DNA of 64,000 bases from Tieghemostelium lacteum (Eukaryota > Evosea > Eumycetozoa > Dictyosteliales > Raperosteliaceae): NCBI GenBank assembly GCA_001606155.1, contig LODT01000016.1, positions 124,001 to 188,000 on the forward strand. Reading direction: 5' to 3'. The translations under genes were made by a program, and so were the position numbers. This document shows positions 23,301 to 34,075 of the stretch, piece by piece. Within the stretch, counting starts at the first letter, position 1, and the number at the start of each line of letters is the position of its first letter. The notes under the pieces are model-generated. The model was given only the letters and a program-made list of their open reading frames with translations. It made no database searches and had not been told where the DNA came from.

Positions 23301-26300
23301 GTTATTACAAGGTGAAACAACTTCCAGAAAGATTTATCAATGCTATCAAATGTTGGTTGATAAGAGATTGCATGATATTGATCAGGTACTTATGAATGTC
23401 AATCAGATGATATTGAATAGATGGTCTACACTACCTGATATACTCAATAGTTCAATGAGAATACACAGACCAACTCTAATTGAAATGCAAAAGGTTGTTG
23501 AGTTGCAGGAATCAGTTCACATTCTAAAAGAACTTCAATTTGCACAGACTCAAATGAACCCTCCAAGAATCAATATATCCATGAATATAATCAAGTCTTT
23601 GTTTAATACATGGAGAGAACGTCTGCCACTTAAGGAAGAGGATCTACTAGTTTGGAATGACTTGGTAACTGCCAGACAAAATGTTTTCCAATTGATTAGT
23701 GAGAATGTTAATGCTATCGCTACACCTACACCTGACATGGCTAGAATATGGGTACAACCAGAGATTGCATGGACAATGAACAAGTATTCTCACATTGTTA
23801 GAAAACAATCCATTATTGAAGTGTGTCTTAACAGTCTATCAAAAATGTTTAATTTGCAAATTGACGTTTTGGATATATTCCTAAACCTCAAAGAACAGAT
23901 TAAATGTTATCTACAGTTGCCAACTCACTATGAAACTGGTTTATCTATTATAAACAGCACCAATTTAGAGTACTTTAACCCCTCTCAAAAATCTGAATTT
24001 ATGCAACTAAAGGGTGAATTTTTAAATAGACTTTCAAGATATGATGAAGCAAATCAAGCATTTTCTTCAGCAGTCTCGCTAAATGATAACTATTCAAAGA
24101 TTTGGTTAAGTTGGGCATACTTTTGTGATAATCAATTCACAAATAACAAAAATCTTGATCCTGAAACCAAAGCTCAATGGGCTGAATCATCAATCAATTG
24201 TTATATACAAACAATTCGTTGTGATACAAAGTATAGTCAACGTTTAATTCCTCGTCTCTTTTGGATATTGTATCTGTCTGGATCTGGTGAGATTCCGCAT
24301 CAAACTATCAGTAGACAGAACCCAACCCCTTCAACTACTGTATCAACTCCAACACAACCAACTGTAACATCTCCCACTGCAAATTCTACACCAACTCCAT
24401 CCAATGCTGAACAACCTGTTAAAACTGAAGGTACTCCTACCTCAACACCAACAACAACAGTTTCACCACCTTCAACTACAGCACCTACAACAACTACTAC
24501 ACAACCACCTGTTGAAGAAAAGAAATTAACACTACCTCAAATGGTATTCCAATCATTTGATAAAACATGGTCACTATTACCTCACTATGTTTGGATTAAT
24601 TATTTACCTCAACTGATTAGTGGTGCTAGTATGGTTGGATCATTCCCTGGTTATGGTGTATTATGCTATCAGATTATCAGTAAGGTTTTCTACATGTATC
24701 CCAATTGCACTTATCACTACTTTAGAAAATTGGTTGCTGAAATGAAACAACAATCTGCAACATTCCCTCAGAGTACCAAAATGACTGAAGCCATTTCAAT
24801 GGGTTTGCAACATACTCATCCCACTTTAATCAATGAAATTGAATCTATGTTCAATATCAGTATATTCCTAACTAGCTGCATTCCATTGGTTCACCAATTT
24901 AATGGATGTTTGCATTACCTGTTACAAGAGTGCCTTAAATGTGAATTGAATGAACAGGTACCTTCTCATGTAGAAGATAGCCTCAAACTAGTTTACAATC
25001 AGTACTTTACTATTCCAGAAGGTAGTCCTACTAGTAAATCTAAAAATGACTTCATCAGCCATTGCAAAGAGCAATTTGAATTGGACTTTGGATTTGATAC
25101 TAATAAGTCAAATCCTATCAGTAAGACCACTTCAAGCATTATAATTGAAAAATTGCAAAATTGGTTAACCAAAGTACACGATGATGTATTATATAGCATT
25201 ACTCTAAAAGATGGAACTATCAACTATTTCAAAGACCAAAGTTGGGTAAAGATGGAAGAACATTGTCCTACATTGGTAGATTTTAGACCATCATTTTTGG
25301 AACTTCCTTCTAGATATATTCCAAACCGTGATCCATCATTTGACTACAATACCAAAGTAGAGAGATTTTCAACTATAATTCAAATGGTTAAACATTCCAA
25401 TGGTATGTTGTGTCCACGTATTAACATTTATGCATCCAATGGTAAAGTATACCCATACTTGATTGAACCTGAACCATTTATCTACAAACCAAAAGTACCT
25501 AGACAACTAGAGAGAAGAACTCAATTATTGAGCTCTATCAATTCTATGCTAATGAAATACCGTGAAACCAAGAGAAGATCAATCACATTGTCTAATATCC
25601 CCAACTCAATTGCCATCAGTAACACATTATCACTTACACAGTACATTGGTGGCAAAGAAATTGTGCCACTTTCCAATGTGCTACTATACAATGCTGCACC
25701 AGATACTGATCTAAATCAATTGATTATCAACTATCGTACAAATTTAATTAAGAATCAAGGTAACAAATTGGCTACCTACAAAGAGCAATCTAAACTCTTT
25801 GGTGATCAAATGTTAACTAAATACATTAGTAAACATATTCACTCTCAAGCTGATCAATATGAATTCAAGAGTAACTTTTCACAACAATGGGGTCTCTATC
25901 AGTTACTAGGTTACATGATATTCAACAAACCTAACCTACTATCACCAAGTCAGATGTATTTCTCTAGATCTAATGGAACTGTTTTCTTTAATAGATGGGC
26001 ATGCGACATTTATACTAGTCAACAAGTACAACCAATGGACTCTGACCAAAATATACCAGTGCCAATGCGTTTGACACCCAATATAAAATCATTCTTTGGT
26101 CCATTCTTTTTTGAGGGTACACTTCAAACTTCCATGATCGCAACTGCCATGTGTCTATCAGAAATGAAAGATCAATTTGTAAACACTCTCAATTTGTACA
26201 TTTTTGATGAAATTATGAATAGTCACATTAGTGAACCAGTACAGCAATCTCCTCAAAACAAAGATAGAAATATCCATTATGAATTTGTAGATAGAACAAC

Positions 26301-26475
26301 TGCAATTATGAATCAAATGCTTCAATCAAGAATCAACCCAATGACACCTGTATCTCAACCTGATAAAACCTTATTTGTCTCACCAATAGTTCACAAAGTA
26401 AATGAACTAATAACTCTATCAACAAACATTAACTCAATCTCTGAAATGAGTTCAATTTCATGCCCTTGGCTATAA
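14381..26475 (+). CDS. tra1: TRRAP/Tra1, pseudokinase subunit of SAGA and NuA4 complexes
   Basis: Three exons: 14381-14572, 14649-17510 and 17575-26475, giving 3,984 residues (human ~3,860, yeast ~3,740). Both introns have GTATGT donors and TACTAAC branch sites. Early HEAT repeats match the family (EILNKLPNNDLLKTH, ENALICLRIIIDLHK). The FAT region follows with typical helices (FLNRLSRYDEANQAFSSAV). The PI3K-like domain lacks catalysis: where active kinases have the DRHxxN and DFG motifs, this one reads KPNLLSPSQMYFSRSNGT and VFFNRW. The FATC tail ends SCPWL. Pro/Thr/Ser-rich inserts, such as those near residues 1220-1290 and 2250-2320, are dictyostelid additions. The protein is a scaffold that docks activators onto histone acetyltransferase complexes in the nucleus. 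Confidence 0.95.
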
Positions 26476-26619
26476 AATTTCACTAATAATAAATTATTTA
26501 CAAGATTTATCATCACTATTTCCATTTTTGTCAAAATTTCTGAAATTTCATTTATTTTTTAATCTAAATGATTTGAAAAGTTTTTTTTTTTTTTATTATT
26601 TATATTCAATATAGAAGGT

Positions 26620-27477
26620 ATGGCAACTCTGGTAGACAATAGATATGGTAAAGCAAAGGTTAGAGTTTTAAGACTATTTAAAACTGGAGACTATCACAAA
26701 ATATTTGACTTTGATTGTTGTGTTTTGTTATTGGGTGACGAATTCAAAGAGACTTATTTAACAGGTGATAACAAAAGAGTTGTACCAACTGATACTGTAA
26801 AGAACACAATCTATGTATTAGCACAACAAGAAACATTCAAATCACTTGAGGAATTTGGTATTATATTAGGTAAACATTTCATTAAGACCTATTCACATGT
26901 ACAAGGTGTTCATGCAACAATGAAAGAAAACTCTTGGGCTAGAATGGGTACAGGTAAACAACAAGACCACTCTTTTGTCAGAGAAAGAGAAATTCACACT
27001 ATTCAAGTAAACTCAAGCCGTGGTCAAGAACCTCAAGTTACCAGTGGTATTGATGATTTGTTGATTATGAAAACTACTCAATCAGGATTCGAAGGTTACA
27101 ATAAATGTCAATATACCACTCTAAAAGAGACCTCTGATAGAGTATTTGCTACTGTTGTTACTGCTAACTGGACTTATAACACTCTTAATGTTGACTATAC
27201 TAAAGCATTTGAGATTATGAAACAATCAGTATTCGAAATTTTCTCTTCAACCTATAGTAAATCCGTTCAAGAATCTCTCTTTTTAATGGCTAAATTGGCT
27301 TTAGAAAGATGTCCACAAATTGAAACCATCAAAATGTCTCTACCAAATAAACATGCATTTGGTTTTGATTTCTCTAGATTGAATATTCAAAATCAAAACA
27401 CTGTTTTCCAACCAGTCGAAGAACCATCAGGTCTCATTGAAGGTACAATTAAAAGATCTGTATCCTCAAAACTTTAA
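26620..27477 (+). CDS. uox: Urate oxidase (uricase), peroxisomal
   Basis: 285 residues in one exon. Family motifs are clear: YGKAKVRVLRLFKTGDYH, VVPTDTVKNTIYVLA (catalytic Thr), FGIILGKHFIKTYSHV, LLIMKTTQSGFEGY, DRVFATVVTANWTY, and LPNKHAFGFDFS. The protein ends in SKL, a type 1 peroxisome-import signal. The enzyme oxidises urate to 5-hydroxyisourate with O2 and makes H2O2, so it works with catalase in peroxisomes as part of purine breakdown. The ATG is preceded by an ATATAG acceptor-like site, which may mark a 5' UTR intron. Convergent with NUP58; the spacer may contain a further small gene. Confidence 0.95.
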   Translation: MATLVDNRYGKAKVRVLRLFKTGDYHKIFDFDCCVLLLGDEFKETYLTGDNKRVVPTDTVKNTIYVLAQQETFKSLEEFGIILGKHFIKTYSHVQGVHATMKENSWARMGTGKQQDHSFVREREIHTIQVNSSRGQEPQVTSGIDDLLIMKTTQSGFEGYNKCQYTTLKETSDRVFATVVTANWTYNTLNVDYTKAFEIMKQSVFEIFSSTYSKSVQESLFLMAKLALERCPQIETIKMSLPNKHAFGFDFSRLNIQNQNTVFQPVEEPSGLIEGTIKRSVSSKL

Positions 27478-27555
27478 AACAACTTTGAAATAAATGATAA
27501 ATGAAAGTGTACATTTATGATTTGTTGTTTTAAATCTTATTCAAAAAGATTTAAA

Positions 27556-27895
27556 TTAAAAAAACAGTTCTTTATTTGGTGGAAGGGATTTGATGGTTAC
27601 TTTGTTATCCACTGATTGTGTTGATATTGAATTGGAATGATAAACAAAGATTTTGAATGTGTTGAGAGTTGATTGAAATCTAAATATAATTTTTAACCTA
27701 TAGTCGCAACTTTAGAGTGCAAAGGGATATTGGTAAATATTTAATTCTATTTGTTTTTACATTTAATTTACCCATTATCCTCTTTTTTCCCTTTTTCCAG
27801 CCAAACTTCATTTTCATTGTTTTGGTATATTATTTTAGTTGTTATTGCTTTTGTGTATATGATTACATTATTATTTTGAATATATTATTTCTGTA
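27556..27895 (-). CDS. Possible small spliced gene downstream of NUP58 (start not found)
   Basis: Two open blocks on the minus strand read like coding sequence. An upstream block from about 27895 to 27772 includes NNENEVWLEKGKKEDNG and ends at a GTAAAT donor. A second, from 27679 to the stop at 27556, includes FQSTLNTFKIFVYHSNSIS and VTIKSLPPNKELFF. A TTTAG acceptor joins them in frame with phase 2. The second block is richer in G+C than the spacer around it. No in-frame ATG was found, so this is either the 3' part of a gene whose first exon I missed, a decayed gene, or chance. I do not recognise the product. Confidence 0.3.
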
Positions 27896-27907
27896 CATCA
27901 ATCTTTT

Positions 27908-29911
27908 TTATCCACGTCTTTTATTTGCAACAGAAGGTGAAGAAGTTGATAATAAACTAGAACTACTATTTGTTCTAGTTATTGAACCAATAGATGGATG
28001 TAAATCGTTAGAAATTGAGAAACCTGGTATTTGGTTACTTAAAAATGAAGTCTGACTAGACAAGATTGGTGTTTGAGGAGGTGGATTGATAAATGATTGA
28101 GATTGGGAAAGCGGATTTTTAATATTATTATTATTATTACTTACAGAAAGAGTTGGTGCTGCACTGCCTATTGAAGATGCTGTTGAGAATGTACTTCCAA
28201 TTGAGCTGGTCCCGCTTGCTAAACTTCCCAAACTACTTAAATTACTGGTACCCCCAAGAACACTACTAGCAACGCTACCCAATGGATTGGTTACAGTTGT
28301 GGTCAGTGGTTGAGTTGGATTAGATATTAAACCCCCTAGTGGTGTAGTTGTGGATGCTATTGTTGGTGTACTAAATAAACTAGGGGTTGGTGTTGATTGA
28401 GATACAGTGGTGGGTGTACTTGTCAGAGATGATGGTTGTAATTGTTGAGTTGGTGTACTAGGTGTTGAGTATAATGATGAACCTCCCAACACTGAAGTTG
28501 CAGAGGTTATTAAAGTACTGCCAAAAGTACTGTTATTATTAATTGTAGTGCTAGATAATAGTGACTCTTGCTTCTTTTGTTGTTGGTGATAAATTTGGTG
28601 ATGATAACGAAATGGGTTGTAGGAATCCTGCAGATATAACTGTTTATATTCAAGTAATTGTTTCTTTAGTCTTTCTAGATTATTCAGTTGTGATGACAAG
28701 AAAACTGCCTCAGATTGAATAATTTTTTGATTGTTATCCAGTGTTGATAGGAAACTTTGTTGTAGTGGTAATTGATCCTTATATAGATGTGATTGGTGAT
28801 GTGGAATCACATAACTTAGAGTTGTCTTTATTCTCTCAAGTTTATTTGTGAGTTCATCAACAATAAATTCCATTTCTCTGCTAGGGAGTGGTTGATTTTG
28901 AAATGTTGCTAATACATTGGTTGATAATAAATTAAATTGAATGTTTATAGATGTCAATGGTTTCATTAATGCCTCTTCTATGGATCTAAATGAATTAATA
29001 TTGAAAATGTATGTGTATCCTAAACCTTCAATATTCTATTTATAAAATTTAATAAGTATTTTATCACAATATACAGTATAAAAATGTAAATACATACTGA
29101 TGCAATTTGTTCAAGTTCTATAGAAATTGATCCAAAATCCAATTTATTACTTTCTAATTTTTTAATATCTGTATTGTTTTGAAATAGTTTTTTGCTTTAA
29201 AAAAGAATGTCTATGTTAGTAACTTTAATCCATAGAATCTTAAGATTTACTAGGTACTTACTTAAATTCTTTTAAAATTTGTTTAGTTGTAGCAGGTAAT
29301 GCTGAGAATTTTGTATTTTCTTGAACGTCTAGTGGTAGTTGTAATTGGGTAGAAGGTGGTAACTGTTGTTGTACTTGTAATTGTGGTTGTGTAGAAAATA
29401 ATGATGTATTTTGTGGTTGAGTTGCAAATAATGAACTAGATGTTGATGGTTGGGTGCCAAAAAAACTTAGAGATGGCTGTGTAGCTGTTCCTCCAAACAT
29501 TGAACTTGTTTGAGTTTGTGGTTGTGTAGTACCAAATAAATTGTTAGGTTGTGTATTACCAAACAATGAGCTAGTTTGGGTTTGTGGTTGAGTTGGTTGT
29601 GTACTACCAAATAACGAACTGGTTTGGGTTTGTTGTTGAGTTGGCTGTGTACTACCAAACAATGAGCTGGTTTGGGTTTGTGGTTGAGTTGGTTGTGTAC
29701 TACCAAATAGCGAACTTGTTTGGGTTTGTGGTTGAGTAGGTTGTGTACTACCAAATAATGAACTAGATTGGGTCTGTTGTTGATTTGGTTGTGTACTACC
29801 AAATAATGAACTGCTAGCTGATGGTCCACCGAATAAACTTGTAGTTGGTTGTGTGGTTGCACCACCAAATAAAGAACTACTAGCTGATGGAGTTGATCCA
29901 AACAGAGACAT
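27908..29911 (-). CDS. nup58: Nucleoporin NUP58 (NUPL1/p58)
   Basis: Three exons: 29911-29262, 29194-29098 and 29035-27908, giving 624 residues. The N-terminus is built of LFG repeats (SSLFGSTQP units), the usual phase-forming FG region of the central pore. A coiled-coil core follows, with KFSALPATTKQILKEF, LEQIAS and RLKKQLLEYKQLYLQDSYNPF, the last matching the LKEQYLGYRKMFLGD region of animal NUP58. The tail is Ser/Thr/Gly-rich and ends ANKRRG, like the basic end of animal NUP58. NUP58 forms the channel subcomplex with NUP54 and NUP62. The identity rests on the coiled-coil motif and the ends; NUP54 or NUP62 are less likely. Confidence 0.82.
29557..29818 (-). repeat. 48-bp tandem coding repeat in the NUP58 FG region
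   Basis: About five near-identical units encode SSLFGSTQPTQPQTQT (16 residues). Unit-to-unit differences are few, suggesting recent expansion by slippage or unequal exchange. Confidence 0.85.
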
Positions 29912-30100
29912 ATTTTGTTGTTCAAAAATAACCGCGAAATGAAACAAATAAAAAAAAAATAAAAAATAAAAAAGTGAAGTTTTATATTTCTTTATTTATA
30001 ATTCATTAATAGATGTCATTCATTGACTGTATTATATTAATTTAAAGCACACTTTACACACCAAATAGGTGATATTTATTCTGTTTACAAAATAATATGA

Positions 30101-30550
30101 TTACAATCTATGATCTAAACTTGCTACAACTAAATTACCACCCCACATTTTAGTTGGCTTAATAACGTTATTTTCTACTTTATATTGATCATCAAGTAAA
30201 ACAATACCATTATTATCCCAAAGTTCAGTTGATGTAATAGCTAGGTTTTTGTCATCTTTGACCAATGAAATTGAGAAATCTTGAAATAGAATATAGGATG
30301 GTGGTTGTGGTCTACCAATGTTACAACTAACTGCATAGTTACTCTCTGAAATGGTCACTAACCAATGTTCGTTTGAACCACCTCTAGCTACATAGTTAAA
30401 AATACATTTATATTGACCTGAAAAGGATGGGAAACTTGCAGTTTCCAATGAACCCTGAGGTTTTATATTGAACTCATGTTCAATGACTGATCCAAAAGTT
30501 ACTGCTAAATTTAATAAAAATAAAATTAATAAAGTCAAATGTAATTTCAT
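30101..30550 (-). CDS. mydgf: MYDGF-family (UPF0556) secreted protein
   Basis: 149 residues with a clear N-terminal signal peptide (KLHLTLLILFLLNLAVTFGS). The mature part matches myeloid-derived growth factor: EFNIKPQGS, the block QYKCIFNYVARGGSNEHWLV (animal YTCMFTYASQGGTNEQW), SCNIGRPQPPSYILFQDF and two conserved cysteines. Animal MYDGF is secreted or retained in the ER by a C-terminal RTEL. This protein ends DHRL, which may be a weak ER-retention variant. Its role in a social amoeba is unknown. Single exon, complete. Confidence 0.85.
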   Translation of the reverse strand: MKLHLTLLILFLLNLAVTFGSVIEHEFNIKPQGSLETASFPSFSGQYKCIFNYVARGGSNEHWLVTISESNYAVSCNIGRPQPPSYILFQDFSISLVKDDKNLAITSTELWDNNGIVLLDDQYKVENNVIKPTKMWGGNLVVASLDHRL

Positions 30551-30893
30551 TTCCGTGATGTGTTTTATTCTCCACTTTGAAAAAAAAAATTAATTTTTTG
30601 AAATTATACAATAAACCCACAATAATCACCACATTAATTTATAAATTAAAAAAAGAACCAAATACAATAGTTTATCAATTTAGGTACATCGATTTAACAG
30701 GTGGATAATGAAAATGATTGGTAGATTTACAAAAAAAGATGAATGTTCAATGAACATATTTAATTTTTTTTTTTTATGAATTTAATATTGATATTTTTCA
30801 ATTTCATTATCATAATTGATTTGCGCCCTATACAATCAAAACAAAAGATGAAAAGGTATCTGATTATTTGTTTTAAATTAAGTTTGTGTGTGT
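30551..30893. other. AT-rich intergenic spacer
   Basis: 343 bases between two minus-strand genes. No ORF or structure that I can support apart from poly-A/T runs. Confidence 0.5.
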
Positions 30894-32365
30894 TTATTTT
30901 GGTTTATTATAACTAAAATCAAAAATTTTAATAGTTGAATCTTCATAACCGGTAATTAATTTGGAGTCATTGAATTTTAGACAAGTGACTGAAGAAAGAC
31001 CTTTAATTGTATTTACATGACTACCAGTTTTGAGGTCCCAAAGTCTAATAGTTGAATCGTAAGAGCCGCTGAGTAATTTATTACCCTTGAATTGAAGACA
31101 ATGAATCATATTGTCGTGTCCTTGAAGTGTGTGAATGAGACCGCCGTTCATATCCCAAATCTTTAACAGACCATCATGACTACCAGATACTAACTGACCG
31201 TTTTCATACTGCAGACAATTAATCTTGTGAGTATGTGCATGAATGGTATTTACACAACGACTTTCATTCATATCCCATATCTTTATAGTCTTGTCATAGC
31301 TACCGGATATAACTAAATCCTGACCGTTATGGTTTATAGCTTGAAGACAACGAACTGGTGCGGTATGACCTCTTAGTATCTTTGAACAGTTTAATGTATT
31401 CAAATCAAATACACACATAGTTCCATTAACACAACCACAAATCAAAGAGTCACCGAGTATCTGTAGACTCCAAACAGAGGAATTGGTTTGTATAGTTCCA
31501 ATACAACGTCCATCTTTACGATCCCATATCTTTAGTGACCAATCAGCAGAACCACTTACTAAACGTGTAGGTGTTGACCCTAGACAAATGATTCCATTGT
31601 TGTGTCCTTGTAGATTCTTTTGACATCTTCTTATACTGTCTTTCAGGTCATCAAAGTGTAACTGGTTTGTACCTATATCATTGCAATCCCATACCTTCAC
31701 AGTACTATCTTTACTTCCACTAATTAGTGTATTACTATCCGATTCAAATAGTAAACTCCATACAATCCCTTTATGACCTCTGAGAATGGTGGTACTATAT
31801 TTACCACTTCTCCAATTGGAATCTTTCCTATATTCACCAACATACCAATTATCACCCCAACTATATTTTAATGGTGTTACATTTGCACTCTTACAATTAT
31901 TCATATTCAAATTTGAAGAATTATTTGAATTATTTTGATATTTTTGTTGTTGTTGTTGATAAGCTAGGTAATTAGAACCATCTAATAGTTGTAGACAAAT
32001 ATCTCTCCACAATGAGATATCAAATGCCAAATATCTCCATTTTGAATTGACACGACAGACTCTACACAAATCAATAGGAGAAAGGAATTTAAAGATATGT
32101 AACATAACCTCTTCTGGAAGAATAAGAGTAAGCGAATGACTATCTTTAAACTTTTCTTTTTTCTCAGTTAATAATCTCAGAAAATGATCCTTTAAAGCAT
32201 TCACATTTATCAATACCTTTTCACTTAGAGCATTCAATGAATTTACTAGAAAATCCAATAAATTAGAAAATGTAATATTCTTTGGTACTAATTTTAACTC
32301 CTCCCTGTATATTTATAATAACATGTTAATATCTAATTTTTGTTAGATATATATCAATATTACAT
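30894..32365 (-). CDS. F-box/WD40 protein with split start codon
   Basis: The main exon is 32304-30894. The only fitting start is made by splicing: bases AT (32365-32364) lie before a GTAATA donor, and the exon after a TATACAG acceptor begins with G, giving ATG GAG GAG in an AAAATGG context. That gives 470 residues. The F-box is at about residues 60-105 (ILPEEVMLHIFKFLSPIDLC, then VNSKWRYLA). A short Gln/Asn stretch follows, then seven WD40 repeats (for example LRGHKGIVWSLLFESDS, SGSYDKTIKIWDMNES, SGSYDSTIRLWDLKTG). Such proteins are substrate receptors of SCF ubiquitin ligases; the propeller binds the substrate. It resembles FBXW7/beta-TrCP in layout. The target is unknown. Confidence 0.88.
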
Positions 32366-32496
32366 TTTCTCTAACACTTTAACCAAGAGAGTAAAGTTTA
32401 GGAATTAAAATAAAGATATTGAAATTTTTAGAGTAATCAGAAAAATAACTTTTCACAAATCAAAGATTTTTTTTTATTATGCTACTTCTCTTGTAA

Positions 32497-34038
32497 ATGG
32501 AAAATCAATCAGTATTACCACAGTATATTTATATAAAGATATTCGATTACTATTTTAATTGGTGTGGATCATTTCAATATCCAGCATTTTATACAAAATG
32601 TTTTGACAATGTGAAATTAGTAAATAAATGGTTACATAAACTAATGGAAACTAGATATAAGGAACCTTTTAAAAGAGTATCATTGCACAATGGTGAGATC
32701 CCAAAATACATAACACCCAATATAGAAACACTTGAAATTAGCCATGAAAAGTATACACCAGAAATGATCAATAAGATTATTGCTGAACAGTCACTGACTA
32801 AACTGTATATATGGCACACCAAACCAAGGATAATGAATCTATCAGAGGAACTACCAAATCTATTGAAATCTAAGGACACTCTAGTCAATTTATTGTTTCC
32901 TGATTCTCTAGAGATCAGTGGTCTCAGTATGCTCAATCAGTTTAGTAATCTTAATTTTCTACATTTATGTAATTCCAGTGTTGATCTATTGGACTATATC
33001 TCCAACCCATTATGTAGATTGCAACAATTGACACTTTCAAAGTTCAATGAGTTACAAAAGCTCTTTGAAACATTGAAACCTAATAGTAGTATAACCTGTC
33101 TGGTCTTAGATAACTGTCCAATGGTGTTCTCCATGTTTATACAGTTTATCAACTCTAATAAAAGTTTACTTAAATTAATTTGTAAAAATGCTCAATTTAC
33201 ATTCGATATAGAAATGGATTCCGCAAAAATTACAAATCAGAAATTGGAGGGTCTATTAGTTAAAAACGACGATGAACCAAGTGCCTACTGCCACGCATTT
33301 AATAATCTATGGACAGTACCAAGTAGTCTAACTGCACTAGAACTATGGCAAGATTACACTAAACCTCTGAACCCTGATCTATTTAAACGTATTCATTCAA
33401 TCGGCTACAATTATCTAAACAGAAATTTAGATCCAAAGAATGTGTGTGACCTTATACAAACAAACAAATCAATATTCGATGTTTTTAAAATTTATGGAGA
33501 TTTCACTGATAATGACGGAAGTGATAATGGCGAAGCTGATGATATTGCTGAAAATGAACGATTTGTCATGCCAATTTTCAAAACAATCTTGGAGAATTCA
33601 GTTAAATTATGTAAATTAGAAATTACAATTTCACTAGATTTCAATGTAACAGTGTACATTATTAAAAATATACCATCTACTTTGAATACATTGACATTGA
33701 GTGCAGCTGGTAACTACTCCTATCCAACACTATTTGAATGTCTAATGCTACCAGTCTGTAATAATATAGAAAGCCTCAATTACTATTTAGATAAGCTTAG
33801 TAGCAATGATACTTTAGATGGTTACATTGAATTATTTTGTGACTTGATCAATAATAATCAGAATTTAAAACGTTTGTACATTTCATATCCACACAAGGGA
33901 ACAATCACACCAGAGACAGCTTCAAAATTCAAAACTACAATTGATAATAATTACACACATTTATTTAATATTGGAATCACTTTATATGATGGAAATAATA
34001 GTGAAAATTTTGAATTTCTTCGTAAATATAAATTATAA
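32497..34038 (+). CDS. F-box-like leucine-rich protein of a dictyostelid family
   Basis: 513 residues, single exon. It begins with an F-box-like stretch (LPQYIYIKIFDYYFNW, then VKLVNKWLHKLMETRY). The rest is made of irregular leucine-rich units, such as LTKLYIWHTK, LVNLLFPDSLEISGLSM and NLNFLHLCNSSVDLL. The paralogue at 36267-37760 has the same layout, including a matching ELPNLL-K-K-TL block. Together these suggest SCF-type adaptors (inference). Divergent from the F-box/WD40 gene and convergent with the TYSND1-like gene, whose stop is only 37 bases away. Confidence 0.75.
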   Translation: MENQSVLPQYIYIKIFDYYFNWCGSFQYPAFYTKCFDNVKLVNKWLHKLMETRYKEPFKRVSLHNGEIPKYITPNIETLEISHEKYTPEMINKIIAEQSLTKLYIWHTKPRIMNLSEELPNLLKSKDTLVNLLFPDSLEISGLSMLNQFSNLNFLHLCNSSVDLLDYISNPLCRLQQLTLSKFNELQKLFETLKPNSSITCLVLDNCPMVFSMFIQFINSNKSLLKLICKNAQFTFDIEMDSAKITNQKLEGLLVKNDDEPSAYCHAFNNLWTVPSSLTALELWQDYTKPLNPDLFKRIHSIGYNYLNRNLDPKNVCDLIQTNKSIFDVFKIYGDFTDNDGSDNGEADDIAENERFVMPIFKTILENSVKLCKLEITISLDFNVTVYIIKNIPSTLNTLTLSAAGNYSYPTLFECLMLPVCNNIESLNYYLDKLSSNDTLDGYIELFCDLINNNQNLKRLYISYPHKGTITPETASKFKTTIDNNYTHLFNIGITLYDGNNSENFEFLRKYKL

Positions 34039-34075
34039 CATCACAATAAAGAATAATTGTATAAAATATCTTTTA

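Noticed and set aside
27717-28055. 112-codon hydrophobic plus-strand ORF
   Set aside because: It overlaps the NUP58 C-terminus in antisense and owes its hydrophobicity to T-rich DNA.
29557-29818. CRISPR-like array
   Set aside because: The units are contiguous coding repeats without spacers, inside a nucleoporin FG domain of a eukaryote.
32256-32258. TTG start for the F-box/WD40 protein
   Set aside because: Non-ATG starts are unlikely here, and the frame continues upstream to a spliced ATG with an ideal context.
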